Source: Streptomyces himalayensis subsp. himalayensis
GTDB lineage: Bacteria; Actinomycetota; Actinomycetes; Streptomycetales; Streptomycetaceae
DNA length: 64,000 nucleotides
Direction of reading: 5' to 3'
Assembly: GCF_013778455.1 (NCBI RefSeq)
Contig: NZ_JACEHE010000006.1
Coordinates: 186,001 to 250,000 of the forward strand
Positions 43,764 to 52,335 of the stretch are shown here, piece by piece. The position numbers and the translations under genes were made by a program. Position 1 is the first letter of the stretch. Each line of letters begins with the position of its first letter. Below the pieces are notes generated by a model that made no database searches, was not told where the DNA came from, and was given only the letters and a program-made list of their open reading frames with translations.

Positions 43764-43994
43764 ATGACCAGCAACACCGAGACCGGCGAGGTCACGGGTA
43801 CGAAGGACAAGGACTACAACCTGATCTGGTACGTCGAGTCGTGCCTGAACAACGCTCTGCGGCTGGAGACCTACATCCGCGACGCGGAACGCGAGAAGGA
43901 CAACGAAGTCGTGGAGCTGTTCCGCAAGGCGCAGTCCGACAGCCGGAAGGGCGCCGAGCTGGGCAAGCAGCTGTTGCGCACCCGGCTCGGCTGA
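43764..43994 (+). CDS. Small conserved Streptomyces-type hypothetical protein
   Basis: 76 residues; ATG with AGAAGGGA upstream. Charged helical protein (KDYNLIWYVESCLNNALRLETYIRDAEREKDNEVV). No recognised domain. Followed by a strong terminator hairpin. Confidence 0.65.
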   Translation: MTSNTETGEVTGTKDKDYNLIWYVESCLNNALRLETYIRDAEREKDNEVVELFRKAQSDSRKGAELGKQLLRTRLG

Positions 43995-44007
43995 CACCGC
44001 ACCTCAG

Positions 44008-44048
44008 GGGGCAGGCCGGCCGGGACGGTGAGCCGGCCGGCCTGCCCC
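44008..44048 (+). terminator. 14-bp-stem terminator hairpin
   Basis: GGGGCAGGCCGGCC pairs perfectly with GGCCGGCCTGCCCC across a 13-base loop, directly after the 43764 gene. Confidence 0.7.
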
Positions 44049-44070
44049 GCCACCTGCGAGGGAGTGCCCC

Positions 44071-44493
44071 GTGATGAGCACGTCATCCTGGTCCACCATC
44101 GCCCAGGTACGCATCCTCGACGGCAGTGCGGCGGCCAGGGAAGCCGTACGGACTGCGATCACTCGCTCATTCGACACGCTCGAGGTTCCCGTCGGCGCCG
44201 CCGGGGCGGGGGGAGCCGAGCCGGCCGCCCGGCCCTCCGGCGTCGCAGTCGAACAGCCCTTCGGCGTCGAAACAGCCGGCAGGCGGTTCACCACCGGCCG
44301 GGCTCCCCTCGCGCCCGCCGGCTCGGGCCCGGTCACCGTCGAGCTTCTCGGCGACGTGGACGCGGTGGACCGCGTGGCCGCCGTGCTGGGCGCCGCGTTC
44401 GCCATGGAGCACGTCTTCGACGATCCGACGACCCTGACGCTGCGCGTCCACCCGGACACACATACCGGACGGGACGCGCACACCGGACCCTAG
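44071..44493 (+). CDS. Hypothetical protein
   Basis: 140 residues from a GTG with GAGGGA upstream. The N-terminus (SWSTIAQVRILDGSAAAREAV) and C-terminus (GPVTVELLGDVDAVDRVAAVLG) could be a small alpha-beta domain; the middle is Ala/Gly/Pro-rich. No family recognised. Confidence 0.55.
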   Translation: MMSTSSWSTIAQVRILDGSAAAREAVRTAITRSFDTLEVPVGAAGAGGAEPAARPSGVAVEQPFGVETAGRRFTTGRAPLAPAGSGPVTVELLGDVDAVDRVAAVLGAAFAMEHVFDDPTTLTLRVHPDTHTGRDAHTGP

Positions 44494-44528
44494 GGCGTCC
44501 GCGAGTCCGGTCCTGGCGCCCGAGCCGC

Positions 44529-47027
44529 TCAGTCCTCGTGCCCGAGCTGCAGGTCCCGCTCCGTACGCCCGCCCGCGGCCACCCGCAGGACCGTGGCCAC
44601 CGGCGGGTAGCCCGCCGCGATCACCGTGTACTCGCCGGAGGACAGATCGACGAACCGGAACGTTCCGTCGTCGCCGGTCGTCAGCGTGTCCACCACGTTG
44701 CCCGCCGCGTCCAGCAGCGTCACCCGGGCGTCCGCGACAGGACGGCCGTCTCCTGCCCGGACGGTGCCCCGCAGCACCGCGCCGCCGGCGAGCTCGACGT
44801 CCTGGCGGGTCTCGCGGGATGCCTGCACGGTGACGGGCAGGGCGACGGGCCGGAAGGCCGGCGCACTCGCGGCCAGGGTGTACTCGCCGGCCACCAACTC
44901 GTTGATCACATAGCTTCCCTCGCGCCCACTGCGGGTGGTGGCGACGACCTCGCCGTGCACATTGGTGAGCGTGACGACGGCGTCCCGCACTGGCGCACCC
45001 TCGGCGGTCAGGACACTGCCGGCGAGCCGCCCGGCGCCGCCGAGCACCACGTCGAGCTCGACGGGCCGTTCGCCGACCGTGACCGACACGGCCTGCGGCT
45101 GATGGCCCCCGGCAGCGGCGATCAGGACGTACGAGCCCGAGCCCGGCGTGGACAGCGCGTACCGCCCGTCGTCGCCGCTCGCGCCCCGCCCGATCTGGCG
45201 GCCCCCGATGTCGATGAGGGTGAGCGCGGCGCGCGGGACGGCGGTGCCGTCGGAGTGCTGCACCAGGCCGCAGACAGGCACCCCGGCGGCGTACGCGGAA
45301 CGGGCCTGGGGGACCTGGGCGGCGGCGGACGAGGGCTCGGCGGCGGGGCTCTGGTGGGGCGTTGTACTGGACACCAGGGGGGTCTCCTTGAGGAAGCAGG
45401 CGATCAGCAGGCCGAGGACGAGCACCGGCACGAGGTAGAGGAAGATCCGCGGCATGGCGTCGGCGTAGGCGTGGATGTAGCCGTCGCGCAGCGCGTCGTG
45501 CATCGCGTGGACGAGGTCCGGGGTGATGGACTGCGGGTCCGGCAGATCTTCGCCGGACGGGAGGCGGTCGGTGAGGGCGTCGGCGAGCCGGTCGGCGAAG
45601 AGGGTGCCGAAGATGGCCGCGCCGACGCTGCCGCCGATCTGCCGGAAGTAGTTGTGGGCGCTGGTGGCCGTGCCGAGGTCGGTGACGGGCACCGCGTTCT
45701 GCACGGCGACGATCAGCACCGGCAGGACAAGGCCGATGCCCGCGCCGAGCACGGCCATCCAGATGCTGTAGTGCAGCCGGGGGGTGTCGACCTCGAGCCA
45801 GGACAGCATCCACATGCCGGCGACGGAGAGGGCTCCGCCGAGGATCGGATAGATCCGGTAGCGGCCGGTGTGGCTGATGAGCTGTCCCGAGACGATCGAC
45901 GCGCCGACGATGCCGCCCATCATCGGGAGCATCAGCAGTCCTGACTCGGTGGCGCTCGCCCCGTCGACCATCTGCAGAAATGTCGGCAGATAGCTCGCGG
46001 CACCGAACAGCGCGACACCGACGACCATGCCCACCAGGCTGGTGAGCACGAACACCGGGTCGCGGAACAGCCGCAGCGGGATGAGGGGTTCGGCCGCGAA
46101 GTGCTCGGCGACGACGAACAGCAGCGCCGCCACGACGGCTCCGGCGCCGAGCCCGACGATCACGCGCGAGTCCCAGGCGTACTCGATGCCGCCCCAACTG
46201 GTCAGCAGCACGAGGCACGTGGAGGAGCCGGTGAGGAAGAGAGTCCCGAGTACGTCGAGCCGCGGTCTGACCGAGGGCCTCGGCAGCTTCAGTACGAGGG
46301 TGACGACGGCCAGCGTGACGAGCCCGAAGGGCACGTTGAAGTAGAAACACCAGCGCCAGGAGATGTGGTCCGTGAAGTAGCCGCCGAGCAGCGGTCCCGC
46401 GACCGAGGCGACGCCGAACGCGGCACCGATGAGGCCCATGTAGCGTCCGCGTTCCCTGGGCGGCACGATGTCGGCGATGATCGCCTGGACACCGATCATG
46501 AGGCCGCCCGCGCCGATGCCCTGGACGGCGCGGAATGCGATGAGCTCGTCCATGGACCGGGACCAGCCGGCCAGCGCGGAGCCGACGACGAAGACGACGA
46601 TGGCGAACTGGAAGACGCCCTTGCGTCCGAAGAGGTCGCCGAGTTTGCCGTAGACGGGCAGTCCGATGGTGGCGGTGAGCAGATACGCGGTGATGGCCCA
46701 GGACATCTTGTCGAGGCCGTGGAGCTCTCCGACGATCTTCGGGAGCGCGGTGGCCACGATCATCTGCTCGAGGGCGGCGAGCAGCAGCGCGAGCATGAGC
46801 CCGAAGAAGACCATCCGGACGCGGCTGGGGCTGAGTTCGGGCGCGGGTGCCGGTGCTTGTGCTTGTGCTTGTGCTTGTGCTGCAGCGTGTCCCGGGTCCT
46901 GCCCAGGCGTCTCCCCGGTCAAGGGTCCGGCCGTGGCCGACGGGCCGTCCGGGGGCCACGGCGTCGGTGAAACAGCGGTCGTCCGCTCACCCTGCCCGGC
47001 GCCCTTCGCCAGTGCCGTCCCGCCCAC
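44529..47027 (-). CDS. DHA2-type MFS exporter fused to three carboxypeptidase-regulatory-like domains
   Basis: 832 residues from the GTG at 47027 (GAGGGGAG upstream); a TTG at 47081 is possible. A short [15 protein letters not shown] run encoded by four 6-bp units (46855-46878) precedes a ~14-helix MFS domain with the family motif [46 protein letters not shown] and [15 protein letters not shown]. After ~520 residues come three tandem ~80-residue beta-sandwich domains (each 'G-V-x-A-x-G-x-P-V-x-A-x-V-T-L ... GxYTL/V' with [38 protein letters not shown] and [18 protein letters not shown]). A drug exporter with an external or periplasm-like extension; substrate unknown. Confidence 0.85.
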   Translation of the reverse strand: MGGTALAKGAGQGERTTAVSPTPWPPDGPSATAGPLTGETPGQDPGHAAAQAQAQAQAPAPAPELSPSRVRMVFFGLMLALLLAALEQMIVATALPKIVGELHGLDKMSWAITAYLLTATIGLPVYGKLGDLFGRKGVFQFAIVVFVVGSALAGWSRSMDELIAFRAVQGIGAGGLMIGVQAIIADIVPPRERGRYMGLIGAAFGVASVAGPLLGGYFTDHISWRWCFYFNVPFGLVTLAVVTLVLKLPRPSVRPRLDVLGTLFLTGSSTCLVLLTSWGGIEYAWDSRVIVGLGAGAVVAALLFVVAEHFAAEPLIPLRLFRDPVFVLTSLVGMVVGVALFGAASYLPTFLQMVDGASATESGLLMLPMMGGIVGASIVSGQLISHTGRYRIYPILGGALSVAGMWMLSWLEVDTPRLHYSIWMAVLGAGIGLVLPVLIVAVQNAVPVTDLGTATSAHNYFRQIGGSVGAAIFGTLFADRLADALTDRLPSGEDLPDPQSITPDLVHAMHDALRDGYIHAYADAMPRIFLYLVPVLVLGLLIACFLKETPLVSSTTPHQSPAAEPSSAAAQVPQARSAYAAGVPVCGLVQHSDGTAVPRAALTLIDIGGRQIGRGASGDDGRYALSTPGSGSYVLIAAAGGHQPQAVSVTVGERPVELDVVLGGAGRLAGSVLTAEGAPVRDAVVTLTNVHGEVVATTRSGREGSYVINELVAGEYTLAASAPAFRPVALPVTVQASRETRQDVELAGGAVLRGTVRAGDGRPVADARVTLLDAAGNVVDTLTTGDDGTFRFVDLSSGEYTVIAAGYPPVATVLRVAAGGRTERDLQLGHED
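46855..46878. repeat. 6-bp tandem repeat (x4)
   Basis: GCTTGT is repeated four times in the MFS gene, encoding an AQ dipeptide run. Confidence 0.85.
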
Positions 47028-47252
47028 GTATCCGCTCCCCTCGTCGCGCTTGCGCCGCCCATTTCTCGCATTACGCGACAACTACGAGCAAGCGCGACGA
47101 GTCACCTCCGAAGCGGGCACGGCAAACGTCGTCGCCGGTCGGAGCCCTACGGCGTACGAGGGCCCCGGACGGAAAACCACTCGAAACGGTGAGAGTGAGA
47201 GCAACTCGTCCGGGCTAACGGACGGTCTCGCATGGACCTCCTCCCCGGAGGG

Positions 47253-47696
47253 CTACTTCTCCGTCTCGGCGGCAAGCTTTGCCAGCACCGCGTCGTAGAT
47301 CCGCGCCAGCCCCTTCGGCGCGAACATCTTCTCGAAGAAGCCGCCGATGCCGCCCGCACCCTTCCACACCGTCGTCACGACGACGCGCGACTTGCCCTCG
47401 CCCGCCGGGGTCACCCGCCAGGTGGTGACCATCGAGGAGTTCCGGTCCTTCTCGACGAGCTCGCCGTCGGTCGGCTCGGTCACCTCGAGCAGGCAGTCGC
47501 GAACCCGCTTGCTGGTGGCCTGGAGCTTCCAGTGGACGAGGGTGCCCTCGCCGTCTCCGCCCTCGCGGACCTCGTACTCGCTGAAGTGCTCGGGCAGCAG
47601 CCGCGCGCGTGTACCGCTGTAGTCCGCCAGCGCATCGAACACGTCGCCCGGCTGGGCCGCGATGATCCGCTCCGTTGTGGCCTCGACCTGCGCCAT
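47253..47696 (-). CDS. SRPBCC/polyketide-cyclase-like START-domain protein
   Basis: 147 residues from the ATG with GGAGGAAGTG upstream. The helix-grip fold pattern is visible: AAQPGDVFDALADYSGTRARLLPEHFSEYEV, LVHWKLQATSKRV and VVVTTVWKGAGGIGGFFEKMFAPKGLARIYDAVLAKL. A lipid- or hydrophobic-ligand-binding pocket is expected; no enzymatic residues are assignable. Confidence 0.8.
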   Translation of the reverse strand: MAQVEATTERIIAAQPGDVFDALADYSGTRARLLPEHFSEYEVREGGDGEGTLVHWKLQATSKRVRDCLLEVTEPTDGELVEKDRNSSMVTTWRVTPAGEGKSRVVVTTVWKGAGGIGGFFEKMFAPKGLARIYDAVLAKLAAETEK

Positions 47697-47872
47697 TGCA
47701 CTTCCTCCAGGACTTGGTGTTGCAGGGGTCGCGATCAGCCAACCACCCCTCGTGCGGGGGCCCAAATCGGGGTGGCGTCTGCCGGGGTCGCACACGACGG
47801 CGAGGGCGTTGCCGACGTCGATGGTGGCGCGGCACCGTCGCCCCCTGTCGGAAGGTCCACGCACGATCAAGG

Positions 47873-47890
47873 GAACATGTGTTCTATTCT
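47873..47890 (+). promoter_or_regulatory. LexA (SOS) box and -10 element upstream of the radical SAM gene
   Basis: GAACATGTGTTC is a perfect GAACnnnnGTTC SOS operator followed directly by TATTCT, a good -10 hexamer, 27 bp before the start codon at 47917. LexA binding here would block the promoter. Confidence 0.8.
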
Positions 47891-47916
47891 GGGTCCAGTG
47901 CTACCGAGGAGGCCTC

Positions 47917-48957
47917 ATGCGCTGGGAGAACCTCACCGACGGTCCCGCCGGGGACCGGACCCGGGACGCCGCGCTGTTCGGCACGGACGTGGTGACCACC
48001 CGCACCTTCGACACCCCGGAGTTCAGCGGCATCACGTTCCACGAGATCCGGGCGCGGTCGATCATCAACCGGGTTCCCGGGGCGTCCCGCATGCCCTTCG
48101 AGTGGACGGTCAATCCCTATCGGGGCTGCACGCACGCGTGCGTGTACTGCTTCGCGCGGAAGACGCACAGCTATCTGGACCTCGACACCGGAATCGGCTT
48201 CGACACCCAGATCGTGGTGAAGGTCAACGCCCCGGAGCTGCTGCGCCGCCAGCTGGCGTCGCGCCGGTGGCACGGCGACCACATCGCGATGGGCACGAAC
48301 GTGGACTGCTACCAGCGCGCCGAGGGCCGCTACCGGCTGATGCCCGGCATCATCTCGGCCCTGACCGACCACGCGAACCCGTTCTCGATCCTCACCAAGG
48401 GCACGCTCATCCTGCGCGACCTCGATCTGCTGTGCCGGGCCGCCGCGGTGACGGACATCGGCATCTCCGTCTCCGTCGGCTTCACGGACCACGAGCTCTG
48501 GCGCACCATGGAGCCCGGCACGCCCGCGCCGGAGCGGCGCCTGGACGTCGTACGCACCCTGAGCGACCACGGCATCGGCTGCGGTGTCCTGATGGCGCCC
48601 GTGATCCCCTTCCTCGGCGACCACCCCGACCAGCTGCGCGCGACCGTCCGGGCGATCGCCGCGTCCGGCGCGACCTCGGTGACACCGCTCGTGCTGCATC
48701 TGCGGCCGGGTGCGCGCGAGTGGTTCATGGCGTGGCTGGGACAGCACCATCCGTATCTGCTGGGGCGGTACGAGCGGCTGTACGCGGAGGGGGCGTACGC
48801 GCCCAAGTGGTACCAGCGGCGGATCACCCGTCAGGTGCACGAACTGGCCGAGGAGTTCGGCATAGGGCCGTCACGCGCGCGTGCGGCGCGCCGCATCCCC
48901 GTACCGGAGCCGGAACCGGAGCCTGTCGCAGGACCCACGCAGCTCACCCTTCTCTGA
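47917..48957 (+). CDS. Rv2578c-family radical SAM protein
   Basis: 346 residues, ATG with GAGGAGG upstream. The [4Fe-4S]-SAM motif reads CTHACVYCFARKTHSYL (CxxxCxxC) and FEWTVNPYRGC precedes it. The C-terminal part contains HLRPGAREWFMAWL and the PKWYQRRI segment. It matches the Rv2578c family, DNA-damage-inducible in Mycobacterium tuberculosis as I recall. The exact reaction is unknown. A LexA box lies upstream; an inverted repeat overlaps the stop codon. Confidence 0.88.
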   Translation: MRWENLTDGPAGDRTRDAALFGTDVVTTRTFDTPEFSGITFHEIRARSIINRVPGASRMPFEWTVNPYRGCTHACVYCFARKTHSYLDLDTGIGFDTQIVVKVNAPELLRRQLASRRWHGDHIAMGTNVDCYQRAEGRYRLMPGIISALTDHANPFSILTKGTLILRDLDLLCRAAAVTDIGISVSVGFTDHELWRTMEPGTPAPERRLDVVRTLSDHGIGCGVLMAPVIPFLGDHPDQLRATVRAIAASGATSVTPLVLHLRPGAREWFMAWLGQHHPYLLGRYERLYAEGAYAPKWYQRRITRQVHELAEEFGIGPSRARAARRIPVPEPEPEPVAGPTQLTLL

Positions 48958-48977
48958 CGTGCCCTGACGACACGTCA
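48955..48977 (+). terminator. Inverted repeat over the radical SAM stop
   Basis: TGACGTG-CCCTGACGA-CACGTCA: a 7-bp perfect stem whose first arm contains the TGA stop codon. Weak terminator candidate. Confidence 0.4.
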
Positions 48978-49155
48978 CCAGCATGGAGACCAAAGCGACC
49001 TGAGGCCGAAACACCTGCTGATCGGGTCAATTCTTCGCTGATCACGCCATTTCTTTCCAGAACACCCCTTCTTCCAGCCGGACTTCCGGGACGATGCGCG
49101 GGGGCCGTGGCACTTCCGACACAGGCCCTAACCCCCCGCAGTCCTGGGAGCCCGA

Positions 49156-50739
49156 TTGAAGAAGAGAGCAGCCGCTCTGTGCGGCGTCGCCGCCGTGGCG
49201 GCCGGGATGATCACGGCGGTCCCGGCCGGCGCGACCGCCGACTCCGCGCACACCACCCAGACCACCACGAAACCCCAGAAGCTCACCTGGAAGAAGTGCG
49301 CCACCGAGGACTATCCGACGCTCCAGTGTTCGTCGGTGAAGGTGCCGCTCGACCACAAACGGCCGGGCGGCCGGCAGATCACCCTCGCGCTGTCCCGTGT
49401 CCCGCACACCGCGAAGACCTCTCAGGGCCCGCTGCTTGTCAACCCTGGCGGCCCCGGCGGCAGCGGTCTGACACTGGCCGGTTTCGTCGCCTCGTCGCTG
49501 CCGAAGAAGGTGGCCGCGCAGTACGACGTCATCGGCTTCGACCCGCGCGGCGTGGGCGACAGCGAGCCCGCACTGAACTGCCGTCCCGGCCACTTCAACG
49601 CGGTACGGCCCGACAGCGTGCCGTCGACCCCGGCGATCGAACGGGCCAATCTGAACCGGGCCCAGGCCTTCGCGAAGGCGTGTGCCGACAAGTACGGCGA
49701 CGTGCTGCCGTTCATCGACACGGTGAGCGCCGTCAAGGACATCGACGTGATCCGCGGCGCGCTCGGGGCATCGAAGATCAACTACTTCGGCTACTCGTAC
49801 GGCACCTACCTGGGTGCGGTCTACGGCAAGCTGTTCCCGCACCGCGTACGCCGCATGGTGCTGGACTCGATCGTCGACCCCACCGGCGTGTGGTACGACG
49901 ACAACATCCAACAGGACTACGCCTTCGACGCCCGCCACAAAGCGTTCATGGCCTGGATCGCCAAGCACAACGCGACGTACAAGCTCGGCACCGACCCCGC
50001 GCTGGTCGAGACCAAGTGGTACGCGATGCGTGCCGCGGTCGCCAAGAACCCCGCGGGCAAGAAGGTCGGGGCGTCCGAGCTCGAGGACACCTTCATCCCC
50101 GGCGGCTACTACAACGGCTACTGGCCCCATCTGGCCCAGGCGTTCGCGGCCTACGTCAACGACAAGGACTCCGCCGCGCTCGTCAAGGCGTACGAGACCT
50201 TCGGCGCGGTCGACGCCGAGGGTGACAACGGCTACAGCATCTACACGTCGGTGCAGTGCCGGGACGCGTCCTGGTCCCGCGACTGGAACCAATGGCGCAC
50301 CGACAACTGGCAGGTGTACGCGAAGGCACCGTTCATGGCCTGGAACAACGCCTGGTACAACGCGCCGTGCGCCTTCTGGCCGACGCGCCCGCTGTCCGCG
50401 ACAGACGTCTCCAACGACTCCCTGCCGCCCGTACTGCTGTTCCAGGCGACGGACGACGCGGCCACACCGTACGAGGGCGGCGTCGTCATCCACAACGAGC
50501 TGCGCGGCTCGAGCCTGGTCGTCGAACAGGGCGGCGGAAACCACGGGATCACGCTGGGCGGGAACGACTGCCTGGACGGCCACCTGGCGACGTACCTGTC
50601 CACCGGCAAGGTCCCGCGCGGCACCGGCGAGGCCGACGCGGTCTGCAAGACCCTCCCCGATCCCGAACCGCAGGCCGCAAAGAGTTCGCCACCTTCGCGG
50701 GGCGGGGCGTTGCACGGGCTACTGGGCTTCCGCGGCTGA
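49156..50739 (+). CDS. Secreted tripeptidyl aminopeptidase (alpha/beta hydrolase)
   Basis: 527 residues from a TTG with GGGAG upstream. A signal peptide (KKRAAALCGVAAVAAGMITAVPAGATA) opens the protein. Catalytic residues: Ser214 in GYSYGTYLG, the Asp in LLFQATDDAATPYE and the His in GGGNHGITLGG. LLVNPGGPGGSGLTLAGFV supplies the oxyanion hole. This is the Streptomyces Tap/SlpD/SlpE peptidase family, acting on exported peptides. Confidence 0.9.
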   Translation: MKKRAAALCGVAAVAAGMITAVPAGATADSAHTTQTTTKPQKLTWKKCATEDYPTLQCSSVKVPLDHKRPGGRQITLALSRVPHTAKTSQGPLLVNPGGPGGSGLTLAGFVASSLPKKVAAQYDVIGFDPRGVGDSEPALNCRPGHFNAVRPDSVPSTPAIERANLNRAQAFAKACADKYGDVLPFIDTVSAVKDIDVIRGALGASKINYFGYSYGTYLGAVYGKLFPHRVRRMVLDSIVDPTGVWYDDNIQQDYAFDARHKAFMAWIAKHNATYKLGTDPALVETKWYAMRAAVAKNPAGKKVGASELEDTFIPGGYYNGYWPHLAQAFAAYVNDKDSAALVKAYETFGAVDAEGDNGYSIYTSVQCRDASWSRDWNQWRTDNWQVYAKAPFMAWNNAWYNAPCAFWPTRPLSATDVSNDSLPPVLLFQATDDAATPYEGGVVIHNELRGSSLVVEQGGGNHGITLGGNDCLDGHLATYLSTGKVPRGTGEADAVCKTLPDPEPQAAKSSPPSRGGALHGLLGFRG

Positions 50740-50813
50740 GCGGTACGACGGTCCGCCGGAAGTACAGGAGTAATTCGTTGGGGGCGTGGACGGCCCTGGG
50801 CGAGGATGGCCGC

Positions 50814-51387
50814 ATGAGCAGCCACCTCGCCCGCATCCACGCCCCTGACGGCGTTTCACCGCCCCTCCCGGACGTACGTATCCGGGAGATGACCGACTCC
50901 GACTGCGAGGCGGTCGCGGAGATACGGGTCCGCGGATGGCAGACCGCCTATGCCGGGCTGGTGCCGCAGGCGTACCTCGACGCCATGAGCGTGGAGGCGG
51001 AGACCGTCCTGCGCCGCCGGACCCTGGCGAAGACGGCCGGGACGGTCGTGAATCTCGTCGCCGAGCGCGGCGGCAAGGTCGTCGGCTGGGCCTGCCACGG
51101 CCCCTACCGGGACGGTGAAGCGACCACCGGAGACGTCGAGTTTGTACGCGCTGTACGTGCATCCCTCCCAGCTTTCCACCGGCGTGGGGCGGGCTCTCAT
51201 ACAGCACTGCATGACCCGCTGCCGGGCGTCGGGGCACACATGGCTCCGGCTCTGGGTGCTCGAGGGCAACGCCCGCGCCCGCCGCTTCTACGAGCGCGCC
51301 GGCCTCACGCCGGACGGTGCCCGGGAGCCCTTCGAGGTGGACGGGGTTCAGGTACCCGAGGTGCGGTACAGCACCCGGCTGGCCTGA
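50814..51387 (+). pseudogene. GNAT acetyltransferase interrupted by a +1 frameshift
   Basis: The first ~109 codons (MSSHLARIHAPDG ... ADIRVRGWQTAYAGL-like, VVGWACHGPYRDGEATTGDVE) match the N-terminal GNAT core. At about 51141 an extra T shifts the frame; the +1 frame then continues as LYALYVHPSQLSTGVGRALI (acetyl-CoA loop) through WVLEGNARARRFYERAGL to a stop at 51385-51387. Both halves make one complete GNAT domain, so this is a recent frameshift or a sequencing error. RBS GAGG precedes the ATG. Confidence 0.8.
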
Positions 51388-51408
51388 GGACGACGACCGG
51401 CGACGGCG

Positions 51409-51990
51409 TCAGCCCGGCAGCCGGGCCAGCGCGGCCGAGGCTGCGGCTGCCAGGCGGGGATGGGTGCAGGCTGCCGTGAGGACCGGGCGGGCGCGGGGAT
51501 CGCCCAGGGCGCCCAGGCCCTCCACGCAGGCGAGGGCGATCCGCCAGTAGGGGTTCTGGGGCGACAGCAGGCGTTCGAGCGTGGTGATGAGTGCCGGTGC
51601 GCTCTCGGGGGCACGCAGTTCGGTCAGCAGACGCACGGGGTACAGCGCGTACGCTGTGCGCAGTTCGTTCGTCGCCAGGGCCGCCGCGGCCCGTGCCGTC
51701 CGCGGGTCCCGCAGGCGGGCCAGAGCGTACGCGGCTGAGGCACAGCGTTCCGGGTCCCGGTGGTTGAGCAGCAGGACGAGGGCCTCGAACGCGCGCCGGT
51801 CGCCGGCGCGGCCGAGGCGGAACGCGGCGATCTCACGGGCCCACAGCGGCTGGCCCCCGGCGGTCAGTACGGCAGCGAGTTCGTCGAGGCGGTCGGTCGC
51901 GACCAGCCGCTCGTACGCCTCCGACCCACCCGACTCCTTCCGTAAGCGGACCGTGAGCGCTCGCGACTCTTCGTCCATGCTGTTGTCCAT
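51409..51990 (-). CDS. HEAT-repeat protein
   Basis: 193 residues. At least four HEAT-like helical pairs can be seen (LDELAAVLTAGGQPLWAREIAAFRLGRAGD, AFEALVLLLNHRDPERCASAAYALARLRD, ... ALACVEGLGALGDPRARPVL). An adaptor scaffold with no catalytic residues. A TAGTCT hexamer sits nine bases before the ATG at 51990 and there is no Shine-Dalgarno, so it may be leaderless; the ATG four codons in is an alternative. Confidence 0.75.
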   Translation of the reverse strand: MDNSMDEESRALTVRLRKESGGSEAYERLVATDRLDELAAVLTAGGQPLWAREIAAFRLGRAGDRRAFEALVLLLNHRDPERCASAAYALARLRDPRTARAAAALATNELRTAYALYPVRLLTELRAPESAPALITTLERLLSPQNPYWRIALACVEGLGALGDPRARPVLTAACTHPRLAAAASAALARLPG

Positions 51991-52335
51991 GGCGCCCGAG
52001 ACTAGCGGCGACGTACGTCACAGACCCAGGGGGCATGTCACAGCACCAGGGGACTGGCGCGCTCGTTACTCACCGGTTAAGCTCATACGAGCGGGACACA
52101 CTCCCCGCACCACACTCATGGCGGCCTGGTGACGCAGCCGCCGCGAGGAAGTCGGTTCGGTACTCCACGTACCGCAGTACGACGCGGCTCCGGGACAGGG
52201 CCCGTCGGTTCTCCCCTCCGGGCATGTGCAGTGCACTGCAGACGCGCAGCCCGGATGCGGCACCCACTCCGCCCGCTGCCTGCCTCTTGGCGCACGGGCT
52301 CCTCAGTCGTCACTTCCACCTTTCTGGAGTCCTCG
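51991..52335. other. Divergent intergenic region with 14-bp palindrome
   Basis: 345 bp between the divergent HEAT-repeat and dehydrogenase genes. TGCAGTGCACTGCA (52227-52240) is a perfect palindrome 95 bp upstream of the dehydrogenase start, a plausible operator. No gene supported. Confidence 0.5.

Noticed and set aside
44008..44048. Riboswitch or sRNA
   Set aside because: The element is a simple long stem at the end of a gene; a terminator is the more economical reading.
50814..51387. Programmed +1 frameshift in the GNAT gene
   Set aside because: No slippery heptamer, stop-codon stall or stimulatory stem was seen at the junction; an indel is simpler.
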